A program made the translations under genes and the position numbers. From Lepus europaeus (lineage: Eukaryota; Chordata; Mammalia; Lagomorpha; Leporidae): 64,000 nucleotides of DNA. Shown here piece after piece: positions 1 through 12,199 of the stretch. Below the pieces are notes generated by a model. That model was given only the letters and a program-made list of their open reading frames with translations. It did no database searches and was not told where the DNA came from. Numbering within the stretch: the stretch's first letter is position 1; every line of letters begins with the position of its first letter. Where the stretch lies: NCBI RefSeq assembly GCF_033115175.1, contig NC_084845.1, positions 684,501-748,500 on the forward strand. Reading direction: 5' to 3'.

Positions 1-91
1 AGTGGAACAGCTGGGACTCGAATTGGCACCCATGTGGGATGCCAGCACCGCAGGCAGGAGCTTAGCCCACTATGCCACAATGCCAGCGCCC
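1..91 (-). repeat. CSINE, head portion cut by window edge
   Basis: The reverse complement shows the 5' part of the tRNA-derived rabbit C-type SINE, including the internal promoter region and the 'gggatgccagca' block seen in the other copies here. The 3' half lies outside the window. About 157 bp of non-repeat sequence follows before L1-A. Confidence 0.8.
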
Positions 92-1681
92 TTCATACAT
101 TTCTGTCTGAAAAGCTCACTGCAGAATTTCCTTCATGTGGAATGCTGACACACACCTGCACAATTCTCCTGTTTCCTCCTCACGTTTATGGGATTGTTTC
201 TCCAGGCGTTGGTTTTCATGTTGACAGTTATTTTCAGTTAGCACTTTATTTTTTTTAAACTTTTATTTAATGAATATAAATTTCCAAAGTACAGCTTATG
301 GATTACAATGGCTTCCCCCCCAATAACTTCCCTCCCACCTGCAACCCTCCCCTTTCCCGAACGCTCTCCCCTTCCATTCACATTTCATTTTCAATTCTCT
401 TTATATACAGAAGATCAGTTTAGTATAAATTAAGTAAAGATTTCAACAGTTTGCCCCTGCATAGCAACACAAAGTGAAAAATACTGTTTGAGTATTAGTT
501 ATAGCATTAAATCACAATGTACAGCACATTAAGGACAGAGATCCTACATGATATTTTTAAAAAATTGATTAATTTCCTATGCAATTTCCAATTTAACACC
601 AGGGTTTTTTTTTCATTTTCAATTATCTTTATATACAGAAGATCGATTCAGTATATACTAAGTAAAGATTTCATCAGTTTGCACCCACACAGAAACACAA
701 AGTGTAAAAATACTGTTTCAGTACTAGTTATAGCATCACTGCACATTAGACAACACATTAAGGACAGATCCCACATGAGACGAAAGTACACAGTGACTCC
801 TGTTGTTGACTTAACAATTTGACACTCTTTTTTATGCTGTCAGTAATCTCCCTAGGCTCTAGTCATGAGTTGCCAGGGCTATGGAAGCCTTTAGAGTTAG
901 CCGACTTCGATCTTATTCCAACAGGGTCATAGTCAAAGTGGAAGTTCTCTCTTCCCTTCATAGAAAGGTACCTACTTCTTTGATGGCCACGTTCTTTCCA
1001 CTGGGATCTCACTCGCTGAGATCTTTCATTTAGGTCTTTTTTTTTTTCTTTTCCATGGTGTCTTGGCTTTCCATGCCTACAATAGTCTCATAGGCTCTTG
1101 AGCCAGATCTGAATGCCTTAAGGGCTGATTCTGAGGCCAGAGTGCTATTTAGGACATCTGCCATTCTATGAGTCTGCTGTGTATCCCGCTTCCCATGTTG
1201 GATCGTTCTCTCCCTTTTTGATTCTATCAGTTAGTATTAGCAGACACTCGTCTTGTTTGTGTGAACCATTTGACTCTTAGACCTATCAGAGTGATCAATT
1301 GTGAACAGAAATTGATCACTTGGACTAGTGAGATGGCATTGGTACATGTCACCTTGATGGGATTGTATTGGAATCCCCTGGCACATTTCTAACTCTACCA
1401 TTTGAGGCAAGTCTGATTGAGCATGTCCCAAATTATACATCTCCTCCCTCTCTTATTCCCACTCTTATATTTAACAGGGATCACTTTTAAGTTAAAATTT
1501 ATACACCTAAGAAAAATTGTGTGTTAATTACAGAGTTCAACCACTAGTACTAGAACAAAACAAAAATACTAAGATGGATAAAGTATTACATTGTACATCT
1601 ACAGTCAGCACAAGATCTGATCAAGACACTGTTTCTCATAGTGTCCATTTCACTTCCACAGGTTTCCCCTTTGGTGCTCAC

Positions 1682-4600
1682 TTAGTTGTCACCAATCAGG
1701 GAAAACAAATGATATTTGTCTCTTTGGGACTGGCTTAATTCACTCAGCATGATGTTTTCCAGATTCCTCCATCTTGTTGCAAAAGACCAGGTTTCATTGT
1801 TTTTGACTGCTGTATAGTATTCTATAGAGTACATGTCCCATAGTTTCTTTATCCAGTCTACTGCTGATGGGCATTTGGGTTGGTTCCAGGTCTTAGCTAT
1901 TGTGAATTGAGCTGCAATAAACATTAATGTGCAGATGGCTTTTTTGTTTGCCATTTTAATTTCCTTTGGGTAAATTCCAAGGAGTGGGATGGCTGGGTTG
2001 AATGGTAGGGTTATATTCAGGTTTCTGAGGAATCTCCAGACTGACTTCCATAGTGGATTAACCAGTTTGCATTCCCACCAACAGTGGGTTAGTGTCCCTT
2101 TTCCCCCACATCCTCACCAGCATCTGTTGTTGGTAGATTTCTGAATGTGAGCCATTCTCACCGGGGTGAGGTGAAACCTCATTGTGGTTTTGATTTGCAT
2201 TTCTCTGATGGCTAGTGATCTTGAACATTTTTTCATGTGTCTGTTGGCCATTTGGATTTCCTCTTTGGAAAGATGTCTGTTGAGGTCTTTGGCCCATCTC
2301 GTAAGTGGGTTGTTTGTTTTGATGTTGTGGAGTTTCTTGATTTCTTTGTAGATTCTGGTTATCAACCCTTTATCTGTTGCATAGTTTGCAAATATTTTTT
2401 CCCATTCTGTCGGTTGCCTCTTCACTTTCCTGCCTGTTTCTTTTGCAGTACAGAAACTTCTCAATTTGATGCAATCCCAAATGTTAATTTTTGCTTTGAC
2501 TGTCTGTGCTCCTGGGGTCTTTTCCAAGAAGTCTTTGCCTGTAGCTATATCTTGCAGGGTTTCTCCAATGCTCTCTAATAATTTGATGGTTTTGGGTTGT
2601 AGATTTAAGTCTTTAATCCATGTTGAGTGAATTTTTGTGTAAGGTGAAAATGTAGGGGTCTTGCTTCATGATTCTGCACGTGGAAATCCAATTTTTCCCA
2701 GCACCATTTATTAAACAGACTGTCCTTACTCCTGGGATTGGTTTTGGATCCTTGATCAAATATGAGTTGGCTGTAGATGTTTGGGTTGATTTCTGGTGTT
2801 TCTATTTTGTTCCATTGGTCTATCCACCTGTTTCTGTACCAGTACCATGCTGTTTTGATAACAACTGCCCTGTAGTATGTCCTGAAATCTGGTATTGTGA
2901 TGCCTCTGGCTTTGTTTTTGTTGTACAAGATTGCTTTAGCTATTCGAGGTCTCCTGTGTCTCCATATGAATTTCCGCATCATGTTTTCCAGATATGAGAA
3001 GAATGCCTTTGGTATTTTGATTGGTATTGCATTGAATGTATAAATTGCTTTTGGGGAATGGACATTTTGATGATATTGATTTTTCCAATCCATGAGCGTG
3101 GAAGATTTTTCCATTTTTGGTATCCTCTTCTATTTCTTTCTTTAAGGTTTTGTAATTTTCACCGTAGAGATCTTTAACGTCCTTGGCTAAGTTTATTCCA
3201 AGGTATTTATTTTTGTAGCTATTGTGAATGGGATTGACCTTAGAAGTTCTTCCTCAGCCATGGCATTGCCTGTGTATACAAAGGCTGTTGATTTTTGTGC
3301 ATTGATTTTATATCCTGCTACTTTGCCAAACTCTTCGATGAGTTCCAATAGTCTCTTAGTAGAGTTCTTTGGGTCCCCTAAATAAAGAATCATATCATCT
3401 GCAAAGAGGGATAGTTTGAGTTCCTCCTTCCCAATTCGTATCTCTTTAATTTCTTTTTCTTGCCTAATAGCTTTCTAAGACTTCCAGAACTATATTGAAT
3501 AGTAGTGGTGAGAATGGGCATCCCTGTCTGGTACCAGATCTCAGCGGAAATGCTTCCAACTTTTCCCCATTCAATAGGATGTTGGCCGTGGGTTTTTCAT
3601 AAATTGCTTTGTATTGAGGAATGTTCCTTCTATACCCAGTTTGCTTAGAGTTTTCATCAAGAAAGGGTGTTGTATTTTATCAAATGCTTTCTCTGCGTCT
3701 ATTGAGAGAATCATATGGTTTTTCTTCTGCAGTCTGTTAATGTGGTGTATCACATTGATTGTTTTGTGAACACTGAACCATCCCTGCATACCAGGGATAA
3801 ATCCCACTTGGTCTGGGTAGATGATCTTTCTGATGTGTTGTTGCATTCTATTGGCCAGAATGTTATTGAGTATTTTTGCATCTATGTTCATCAGGGATAT
3901 TGGTCTGTAATTCTCTTTCAATGCTGCATCTTTTTCCAGCTTAGGAATTAAGGTGATGCTGGCTTCATAAAAAGAATTTTGGAGGACTCCCTCCTTTCAA
4001 TTGTTCTGAATAGTTTGAGAAGAATTGGAGTTAGTTCTTCTTTAAATGCCTTGTAGAATTTATCAGTGAATCCATTTGGTCCTGGGCTTTTCTTTGTTGG
4101 GAGGGCCATTATTACTGTTTCAATTTTTGTCTCATTTATGGGACTGTTTAGGTTTTCTGTGTCTTCCTGGTTCAATGTAGGTAGGTTGCATGTGTCCAGG
4201 AATCTATCCCTTTCTGATAGATTTCCCGTTTGCTGGCATACAAGTCCTTGTAGTAATTTCTGATGATTCTTTCTATTTCTGTGGTGTCTGTTGTTACGTT
4301 TCCTTTTTCATCTCTGATTTTATTGCTTTGGGTCTTTTCTCTCCTTTTGTTAGTTAGTTGGGCCAATGGGGTGTCAATTTTGTTTATTTTTTCAAAAAAC
4401 CAGCTCCTCGTTTGGCTGATTTTTTGTAATGTTTTTTTGGATTCAATCCTGTTGATTTCTTCTCTGATTTTAATTATTTCTCTTCTCCTACTAGATTAGG
4501 GTCCGTTTTGCTGAAGATTTTCTAGATCCTTGAGATGACTTGAAAGCTCATCTATTTTGTGCCTTTCCAATTTCTTGACATAGGCACCTATTGATATAAA

Positions 4601-5513
4601 CTTTCCTCTTCACACTGCTTTTGCTGTATCCCATAAGTTTTGATATGTTGTGCTGTTATCCTCATTTACTTCCAGAAAATTTTGATTTCTCTTTTGAGTT
4701 CTTCTATGACCCATTGTTCATTCAGGAGCATGTTGTTTAATCTCTATGTGTTTGCATATGTTCTTGCGATTCCTGAGTTGCTAATTTCCACCTTCATTCC
4801 ACTGTGGTCTGAGAAGCTGCATGGTATGATTCTAATTCTTTTGAATTTGCTGAGACTTGCTTTATGGCCTAGTATGTGGTCAGTCCTAGAGAAGGTTCCA
4901 TGTGCTGCTGAGAAGAATGTAAATGCTTTATGTGTAGGATGAAAAGTTCTGTAGATATCTGTTAGATCCATTTGGGCTATAGTGTTGTTTAACTCTACTG
5001 TCTCCTTGTTGATCTTCTGTCCTGTTGTTCTGTCTATTTCTGAGTGTGGAATATTGAAGTCCCCCGGTACAATTGTATTGGAGTCTAAGTCTCCCTTTAA
5101 GTCCCTTAACAAATCTTTTAAATAAACCGGTGCCCTGTAATTAGGTACATATACATTGATAATCATTATATCTTCCTGTTGAATTGATCCCTTAATCATT
5201 ATAAAGTGCCCCTCTTTGTCTCTCCTAATAGTTTTTGTGTTAAAGCTTATGTTGTCCAATATTAAGATGGCTATACCCGCTCTTTTTTCATTTCTGTTGG
5301 CATGGTATATTTTTTCCAGCCTTTCACTTTCAGTCTGTGTGCATCTTTGTTGGAAAGATGTGTTTCTTGTAAGCAGCAAATAGATGGGTTTTGTTCCTTA
5401 ACCCAATCAGCCAATCTGTGCCTTTTAACTGGGCAGTTCAGGCCATCAACGTTCAATGTGACTATTGATAAGTAGTAACTTTGCCCTGCAATTTGCCAAA
5501 GATATTTTCTCAT
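1682..5513 (-). pseudogene. L1-A ORF2 remnant (endonuclease/reverse transcriptase)
   Basis: Broken ORF2. The endonuclease N-terminus starts near 5513 and shows the '[12 protein letters not shown]' block and, further on, the 'GDFN' motif. The frame shifts near 5275 and changes repeatedly afterwards. RT-domain pieces lie at 3193-4175, including the '[10 protein letters not shown]' segment and a region matching the catalytic FADD block of L1-D. The C-terminal part ends at 1682 with 'FSLIGDN' and a stop, as in L1-D and L1-E. A TGA interrupts the Cys/His-rich C-terminal motif at 2114-2116, at the same codon as in the other two long L1s. In life this protein nicks DNA and reverse-transcribes L1 RNA; this copy cannot. 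Confidence 0.9.
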
Positions 5514-5560
5514 ATATGCTTTGAGCTTCCTGTGAGCTTTTGCTGTGAGGTTTCCTTCCT

Positions 5561-6594
5561 TTACCTTCTTTCATATTGATGACCATGTTTCTGTGTTTCT
5601 GTGTGTAACACATCTTTAAGCATCTTTTGCAGGGCTGGACGTTGGCGAAAAATTCTTTCAGTTTCTGTTTGTCATGAAAGGTTTTTATTTCACCTTCATT
5701 TACAAATGAGAGCTTTGCAAGATATAATATTCTGGGCTGGCAGTTTTTCTCTCTTAGTACCTGGGCTATATCTCACCATTCCCTTCTAGCTTGTAGGGTT
5801 TCTGATGAGAAGTCTGCTGTGAGTCTAATTGGAGATCCTGTGAGAGTAATCTCATGTTTCTCTCTTGCACATTTTAGAATCTTTTCTTTCTGTTTCATTG
5901 TGGTGAGTTTGATTACAACGTGTCATGGTGAGGATATCTTTTGGTCATGTTTATTAGGGGTTCTATGAGCTTCCTGTACTAGGATGTCTCTGTCCTTCTC
6001 CAAACCCGGGACGTTCTCTGCATGTATCTCACTAAAAAGGCCTTCTAATTCTTTCTCCCTCTCCATGCCTTCAGGAACTCCTAGAACCCGAATGTTGGGT
6101 TTTTTAATAGTATCCTGTAGATTCCTGACAATATATTTTAGATTTCTAATTTCCTCTTCTTTTCTTTGGTTTGACTGTATACTTTCCTGTGCTGTCTTCC
6201 ATGTCTGATATTCTCTCTTCTGCTTCGCCCATTCTGTATTTAAGGCTCTCTAATGTGTCATATGATCTATTGAGTTCTTCATTTCATTTTGATTTCTCTT
6301 CACTATCACACTTTCCTTGTTCTAGTAGTTTCTGTGTTTCATTTTGATTCCTCCTTAATATTTCATTTTCTCGAAGGATATTTTCTATCCTGTCCAGTAA
6401 GGAATTCCTAGGTCAAGCATTTGTTTTTGAAAACTTCTAATTGTTCTTATCATAAATTTTTTGAAATCCGTATCTTGCATTTCTCCCACCTCATCATCTT
6501 CATAATCTTGGCTTGGGGTGTCTTGTTCATTTGGGGGTGTCATAATGTCTTCCTTGTTTTTGTTTCCTTGGTTTCTGTGTGTGTTGCTTGGCAT
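5561..6594 (-). pseudogene. L1-A ORF1 remnant (RNA-binding chaperone)
   Basis: The start at 6594 gives a basic N-terminus with 'NQGNKNKED' and an acidic 'QDYEDDE' block, parallel to the intact ORF1 at 48473. The frame is lost after about 69 codons. Family-specific pieces continue to the TAA at 5561-5563, which has the same ending as L1-E ORF1. The span is 1034 nt against 1035 nt for the intact copy, so there is a net one-base shift as well as substitutions. The coiled coil is much degraded. Confidence 0.82.
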
Positions 6595-7628
6595 TGTAGA
6601 GATATTCTTTGGATTCTTCTTCCCTCACTGTGGTGTTTTTTCTTGTTATACTATGACTGTATTAAGTGGACTGTCTGCTTTTGATGGAGCCTTAGAAGCT
6701 TGCGATGGGTGTGGCCTGAGAGCTCTGGTTCCTCACGGTTAAGGGTGTGCCAAAGGTGACACTCCCAGGTTAGGCATGGTAAATCTTTCTATCTTTCTTT
6801 TTTTGATTCAAAAGGGAAGTATTCCACACAGCTGAGCGGAATTGGAGGTAGTTAGCAGGCGAATGATATACCCACAGGAGCCAGAGATCAGAAGCTCTTT
6901 CCCAAGGACCACACAGGGAATCTGTGCTGCCCTCAGTGTGGGCTCCAATTCTCCTGCAGTCTCCCACTGGGTTGCCAAGGTTACCGAATTGTAGCATCTC
7001 TGGAGAGTAATCACATGAATTCTGTGAGTTCTCTCCCCCACCGTCTCTTTTTTTTACAGTCTCTGTTCATTAGCACCACACATTCACTAGGTACTAATCT
7101 CCTGTTATTTCACCACCACCACACCCAGAGTTAGGTTTTTCTGCTTGGCTGAGGGTGGTTGCAGACCTGAGGTCACCCCGCTTATGACATATGTCCAAAA
7201 CGGCACCTGCTCTTTGTCTTGTTCACCTTTGAGAGGTGAGTGGAGAGAGAGAAACTCTTGCCTGTATTGGTCACTTTTTGTTTTCCTCTCTTATAGATAG
7301 CCTGGTGAACTTTTCCCCATGGGGTTTCAAGCCTCGTTTCTTCTAGTCCCCTCTTTCCACTTTCCCACTGGTGTCTCGGGCTATTTAGGTTCAGCTCACC
7401 TCTCGTTCCAGCTCTGGTTTGTTGATTCTGCCGCTGGTGTACTGAACCATGGTCTCCCATGCTCTGCATGCAGGTCCACTGTGAATCACTAGTTCCGGAA
7501 GAGTTTACTCTGCTGTTTCTTCCCCTACTCTCCCTTGAACCTGCAGTATCTCCACTTTTATTAAACTGTCCCTTCCTGGACTATCAGTGTGCTCCCTTCC
7601 TATTCTGCCATCTTGCCCTTTTCCCTCC

Positions 7629-8730
7629 ACCGTACAGTTATTAACACCTCTTTTTCATCTCTACAGCTAGTTGAATTAGCTGCTGTTGCACTTGCATTGC
7701 AGTCTACTTTGGATGTAGTGGTTAACATATACACTGATAGCAAATATGTGTTCCTATCGGTGCCTCAATTGGAAACTTGTTCATTCCTTCCTGAATCCTC
7801 AGCTGCTTCTCCTTTGTTTTCTTGCATTTGCACTGTCATTTGACAGCATACCTGCCCTTTATAGCTCATATTCGAGCACATTCCAATCTTCCTGGACCTT
7901 TGGTAGAGGGTAATCGTTTGGCAGATTCTGCTCTATGCATATATTCTATTGATACAGCAACAAAAGATCATGCTTTACATCATTTAAATGCTCATATGTT
8001 ACTTTAAAACAATATTACTTGAAAACAAGCTGAACAGATTGTAAAATCCTGTTCTACTTGCTCCATCCAGTTACCTCACTTTGGAATTAATCCTCGTGGT
8101 TTATTCCCCAATCAACTATGGCAAGTGGATATTACCCACTTCATGCAATTCGGTAAACAAAAATATATACATGTGTCCATTGATACTTGTTCTGGATTTA
8201 TTTTTGCCTCCTTACATACAGGTGAAGCTACAAGACATGTTATTGCCCATTGCTTACAAGCTTTTGCTTCTCTAGGAACTCCAAAGCAGATTAAAACGGA
8301 TAATGGACCTGCTTATATTTCTGCCTCTTTTAAAACTTTTTGTGTAACTTTTCTTATATCTCATGTTACTGACATTCCTTATAATCCTCAGGGTCAAGGC
8401 ACTGTTAAACGTACACATAATACTTTAAAGCAATATTTCAATAAAATAAAAATGGGGAGTTTGGGGTTTCTGCCCATTCAGCTAGCAAATAGTTCTCACA
8501 TGCTTTATTCATTTTAAATTTTCTCACATTGGATAAAGATGGTCATTCTGCAGCTGATCAACACTGGCATCCACAAACAGCTGTGAAAAGAGCAATGGTG
8601 AAATGGAGGGATCCTGTCCCCAATCAGTCGAATGGACCTCATCCGGTACTGGTATGGGACACGGGTTCCTAAGGAATGGGTATTTTTATGCAACCAATTT
8701 GCTTTTACATCATTAGCCCCTGGTGATTTT
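7629..8730 (+). pseudogene. ERV-A pol remnant: RNase H and integrase
   Basis: RNase H pieces come first: 'VELAAVALAL' and 'IYTDSKYV', the latter holding a catalytic Asp. An HHCC-like zinc domain follows ('HHLNAH', then 'CSTC' near 8051-8062). The integrase core from 8125 has its first Asp in 'VDITHF' and its second in 'KTDNGPAY'. The expected catalytic Glu after the 'NPQGQG' motif is Lys ('TVKRTH'). Frames change near 7840 and 8010, and a stop follows near 8515. A remnant of the C-terminal DNA-binding domain continues to about 8700. Not functional. Confidence 0.85.
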
Positions 8731-8852
8731 TGCAACTGCTCGTTGGGCCGCGTGGCCCCGTTGCTAACATCTGTATTTCAAAAGACATAACAGCGACACT
8801 CATTACCTGAGTACTGTGATGATGATGTCATCTTAATTGTAGACCTGCATTT

Positions 8853-9215
8853 ACCATGGCTATATAGCTAGTGGGAGTTCCTGGATTGGCTTATGGAAAT
8901 AATCATGAACTATGAAGGCTTGCATGTTTGGTGACCAAAACCATCAATCTTACTGCTACTGTGCTATCCAATATAGCGGAAGAATTGGATCAAGTTCACT
9001 CAGGAGTACTCTTAAACCAAGCAGCTATTGATTATTTGCTGTAAAAATGATCATATAAGCTGTAAATCTGTACCAGGGGGATGTTGTTTTAACATTACTA
9101 ACAATGTGCCACATATAGAGTCTATTGATAAACTTAAAGTAAAATGCAACACATTTTTATTACTAACCCCCTAATATTTGGAGGGTTTCAATAGATCCAT
9201 TGTTATTAATGTTGG
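8853..9215 (+). pseudogene. ERV-A env transmembrane (TM) remnant
   Basis: Disrupted frames match the TM protein of ERV-C (59131-59487): a fusion-peptide-like start, a heptad region, then Cys at 9061-9063 and Cys-Cys at 9082-9087, forming a CX6CC motif. In-frame stops precede the motif (for example the TAA in 'ctgtaaaaatg' near 9041). The membrane anchor is poorly preserved. SU is almost entirely missing. Confidence 0.7.
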
Positions 9216-9561
9216 CTGGACTGCAACTGCTTTTCCTACTTTGTATGGGATGTTTTTCTGTGTGTTCTGCAATTTATGCTGAGTTCGCTACAGTCTGTAT
9301 GAACTGAGATTCATCATTTAAAGCTTCATACCAAACCACCTTTATAATCAAAATAATTGGTATTTGGCTGTATATTTCATCTCTCACCTAATGTTAAACT
9401 GAAATGGTCCTCAGAGACAGGTAAGACACTCAGCATCCTGTACCAACCTAAGACAGGGCTCTAGGCCAAGCTGCCAGAGTTACCGATGATGGGTCAGGGC
9501 AGAGATGACTGTGGGAAACCTAAGACAGAGGCCATTCTCAATAAAATAAAAAAGGGGGAGA

Positions 9562-9907
9562 TGTAGGCAGCCTTTGGACAAATCAAGGCCAGTCTTGGCT
9601 TGTGGAATTCCTGGGATAATAAAGTCACATACTCCCATCCTGAAGGAGGATGATAATCAAGAATGCCCTGTTAAAATTATCTGTGCCACCGGAGGCCCTG
9701 ATAAGTTGCTTACATATGTTGTTACCTTTTGTGCTTCTTTGTGCTTCTATGTTCTGTAGCTGGTTATGTATAAATACCACCGAGACATTGCAATAAAGGA
9801 GCCTTGATCAGCCTTGTTGTCTTGGCTCCATTCTCTGTGCCCTTGTTTCTGTTTTCATTCCCACTCCCTCTTCAGGTTCCATTCGACTGGTGCGCCAGGC
9901 CCACACA
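9562..9907 (+). repeat. ERV-A 3' LTR
   Basis: Begins with TG immediately after an A/G-rich polypurine tract ('aaaaaagggggaga') and ends in CACACA. It contains a TATA box (TATAAATA, 9769-9776) and an AATAAA polyadenylation signal (9792-9797), correctly spaced for a compact U3-R. Length is about 346 bp. The homologous LTR of ERV-C (59832-60160) lacks the first bases. The provirus's other LTR is not in the window. Confidence 0.85.
9769..9776 (+). promoter_or_regulatory. LTR TATA box
   Basis: TATAAATA, 16 bp upstream of the AATAAA signal in the ERV-A LTR. The same pair is conserved in the ERV-C LTR at 60019-60026 and 60042-60047. Confidence 0.6.
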
Positions 9908-9929
9908 GGTAATAATCCATCAAATTAAA

Positions 9930-10360
9930 ATGAACATACCAGTCACCACTAACTTATCTCATGCTCTGCTAACCAACCACCCTTGGCCCTCCCAGCAACC
10001 AATGATTTACTTTCACTTACAATAGGGTAGTTTATATAGTCTAGAATTTAATATGATTTGATTCCCAGAATGTTTATATTTTATTTTCTGGTAATATTCA
10101 CAATACATAATTATTTTGAAAGTTTTCAATGATGTTTCTATGAGCTTATTTATTGCTGAGTATTAATTTCCATGGATACACCATTTCTTAATTCATTCAT
10201 CTGTTTATGGGCATTTAGCTTATTTCTGGGTTTTGATTGTTTCAAATAAAGCTGCTAAAATGTGCGTAATTCTTTATATGTATATTATTTTACTTGTGTT
10301 AACTCAAAGTACAATGCCAGAGACAGGAGATATGTTAATATTAACTTATTAAGAAGCTGT
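9930..10360 (-). repeat. Old L1 3' fragment
   Basis: Diverged sequence reads like the antisense of an ancient mammalian L1 end, with blocks such as 'ttatttctgggttttgattg' and 'caaataaagctgct'. It is far more diverged than the rabbit L1s here, so the subfamily is unknown. Confidence 0.55.
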
Positions 10361-10364
10361 GCAA

Positions 10365-10697
10365 GGGGCTGGCACTATGGTATAGGGCATAAAGCCACTG
10401 CCTGTAGCACGAGCATCCCGTATTGGCATCAGTTTGTCTCCTGGCTGCTCCACTTCCAGTCCAGCTCTCTGCTAATGCACCTGGGAAAGTATCAGAAGAA
10501 GGTCCAAGTGCTTGGGCCCCTGCCCACATGTGCTTGGGTCACATGTGGGTGACCCAGATGAAGCTCCAGGCTCCTGGCTTCAGCTTGGCCCAGCCCAGCC
10601 CAGCCCTGGCCATTTGGGGAGTGAACAAGCACATGGAAAATACCTCTCTCTGTCTCTCCCCCTCATTCTGTAACTGCCTTTCAGATAAATAAATCTA
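10365..10697 (+). repeat. CSINE, old copy
   Basis: Starts with 'ggggctggcactatgg' and ends in an AAATAAAT-type tail. It is more diverged than the other copies. A purine-rich run (10698-10745) follows the tail. Confidence 0.9.
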
Positions 10698-11229
10698 GAA
10701 AGAGATAGATGGAGAGAAAGAAAAGAGAAAGAAAGAAGAGAGAGTTCCAAAAGAGCCAGCCAGAGATTGAGGTCAGGCCCCTGCTTTTCCAGACCTAACT
10801 GTGGTCTCAGTTTGGGTTGGGCTTGGTGACTGGATCTGGCCCCGGCCCCTGGTCCCACACGTGTTCACACATTAATCTGCCTTATTGCTGTTCTGGGCTA
10901 TGCCCATAGCCATGTTTATGTGACTTGTTGTAGGGTGTGTGGGAGTGGGGGCAGCTGAGGAGCTGGGCCAGGGTAGGCTCGGGAAGCAGATTTTCTCCCT
11001 TGCCTCTGGCCCAGTGGAAACTAAGCACTGTGCTAACCTGGAGAGACTTAAGGCATAAGGATGAAGAGGCTGTACCCAAAAGCAATAAAGTTGATTCCAG
11101 GATTGGCAGAAAAACAAAAAACTGCAAGTAAGCCAAAGTGGTTATTTGCTGCTTACCCACCAGAATTCCAGTTCTTCCATACTCTTGCAAATATTTGTAT
11201 GGTCTATCTTATAAATTTTACCCCCCCTT
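10698..11229. other. Anonymous DNA, no gene recognised
   Basis: A GA-rich stretch (10698-10745) is followed by ordinary sequence. Small open frames exist on both strands but show no domain, and none is conserved elsewhere in the window. Confidence 0.5.
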
Positions 11230-11544
11230 TAAAAGATTTTATTTATTTATTTGAAAGAGTTATACAGAGAATTAGAAGCAGAGAGAGAGAAAGGTCTTCC
11301 ATCTGCTAGTTCACTCCCCAGTTGGCCACAACGACTGGAGTTGTGCCAATCCAAAGCCAGGAATCTCCTCCGGATCTTTCCACATGGGTGCAGGGGCCCA
11401 AGGACTTGGGCCATCTTCCACTGCTTTCCCAGGCCATAGCAGACAGCTGCATCAGAAGTGGAACAACCTGTACTTGAACCGGTACCCATGTGAGATGCTG
11501 GTACTGCAGGCGATGTCTTTACCCACTATGCTGCAGATCCAGCC
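11230..11544 (-). repeat. CSINE
   Basis: The reverse complement has the SINE head at 11544 and the poly(A)/AAATAAAT tail at 11230. It lies immediately left of ERV-X. Confidence 0.9.
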
Positions 11545-11555
11545 ACAAACTATAC

Positions 11556-11854
11556 TGTTGCAGTGGATTCATTTCTGGGAGAAAGAGCGTGGTGGGGCAA
11601 GAGGTGCGGAGTCACCACACAGACCCCGGGAGTTGGGTGAAAGCAGGCCAGAGGCGAGCAGCTTGCAGACTCATTTATTTCAGTTGGTACAGCAGCTTAT
11701 ATAGCCAAGGCAGCCAATCCAGTCAAGGGGCAGTCTATGCCCTAACCAATCACAGCCTGTTGCCAGGCAATTTCCAAAGCCATCCAATCACAGCCTGTTG
11801 CCAGGAAGTTTCTGATGCCAGTGGCCATCTTGGCATGACCTTCTCATTCCACCA
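11556..11854 (-). repeat. ERV-X 3' LTR
   Basis: 299 bp, ending in TG...CA form on the minus strand. It carries a TATA-like TATATAA (complement of 11698-11704) and CCAAT-type boxes. A CCAAT-containing block of about 22 bp is present twice (about 11739-11770 and 11784-11805). The 5' LTR at 13306-13560 has only one copy, which explains most of the 44-bp length difference. Confidence 0.75.
11698..11704 (-). promoter_or_regulatory. ERV-X LTR TATA-like box
   Basis: TATATAA on the minus strand, downstream (in LTR sense) of the CCAAT-type boxes. The matching position in the 5' LTR (13440-13452) has lost it. Confidence 0.5.
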
Positions 11855-11856
11855 TG

Positions 11857-11868
11857 TTTCCCCCTTTT
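11857..11868 (-). promoter_or_regulatory. ERV-X polypurine tract
   Basis: AAAAGGGGGAAA on the minus strand, directly upstream of the 3' LTR start. This is the expected plus-strand DNA primer site and it fixes the element's orientation. Confidence 0.65.
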
Positions 11869-12199
11869 CATTTACTTTAGAGGAATGGGAGGCATGATTC
11901 TTGGCCATACCATTGTTGACCTCATTTCCATGTGGTCTCCACATGTGGCTGTGCCTGTCTTAGGTTGTCCCCCAGGGGATCTTACCCATCATTGACTAAC
12001 CAGTGCTCAAAATGGGAGACCACAGGTGTGCTTGCTCAGATGGAGGTAGGAATGAAGCACAATGTTAATCAGGAATGGCACGAATGCACACAGGCTGTGG
12101 GCCCTTTGAGTGGCTGACCACAGCTAGTGTGGTATAAAATAGCAATGGATGTGGCTATGGGAAGTTCCTCAGGGTAGGATGATAGGGCAGGTGCATCCA

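Larger units (their letters stand above)
249..7626 (-). mobile_element. L1-A: near full-length, decayed LINE-1
   Basis: An L1 in minus orientation. Its A-rich 3' end is at about 249, followed by a 3'UTR with a purine-rich block, ORF2, ORF1 and a 5'UTR that begins near 7626 with an 'aagatggcagaatagg' block. That 5'UTR type matches the L1 entering at 63215 and differs from L1-C/D/E. Both ORFs carry frameshifts and stops, so this copy is dead. The 5' end abuts ERV-A directly, but the sequence beyond the 3' end is not the neighbouring part of that provirus, and no clean target-site duplication was found. This suggests rearrangement rather than a simple insertion. Confidence 0.93.
7629..9907 (+). 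mobile_element. ERV-A: 3' half of a betaretrovirus-like provirus
   Basis: Starts abruptly at the 5' end of L1-A inside RNase H, then runs through integrase, a short env transmembrane region, a polypurine tract (9551-9560) and a 3' LTR. RT, protease, gag, the 5' LTR and most of env SU are absent. The first kilobase is duplicated almost exactly at 54178-55151 (ERV-B). The env-LTR part is also matched by ERV-C. Class II assignment rests on the RT/integrase style of the three copies. It may belong to the rabbit betaretrovirus-like families already described, which I cannot test here. Confidence 0.85.

Noticed and set aside
220-250. 'acagttatt' near both ends of L1-A as a target-site duplication
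   Set aside because: The left copy is separated from the poly(T) by about 15 bp, and the two flanks do not come from one continuous sequence.
10423-10692. Pro/Ala-rich open frames in many SINEs
   Set aside because: They are chance frames through the tRNA-derived SINE, recurring wherever a copy lies.
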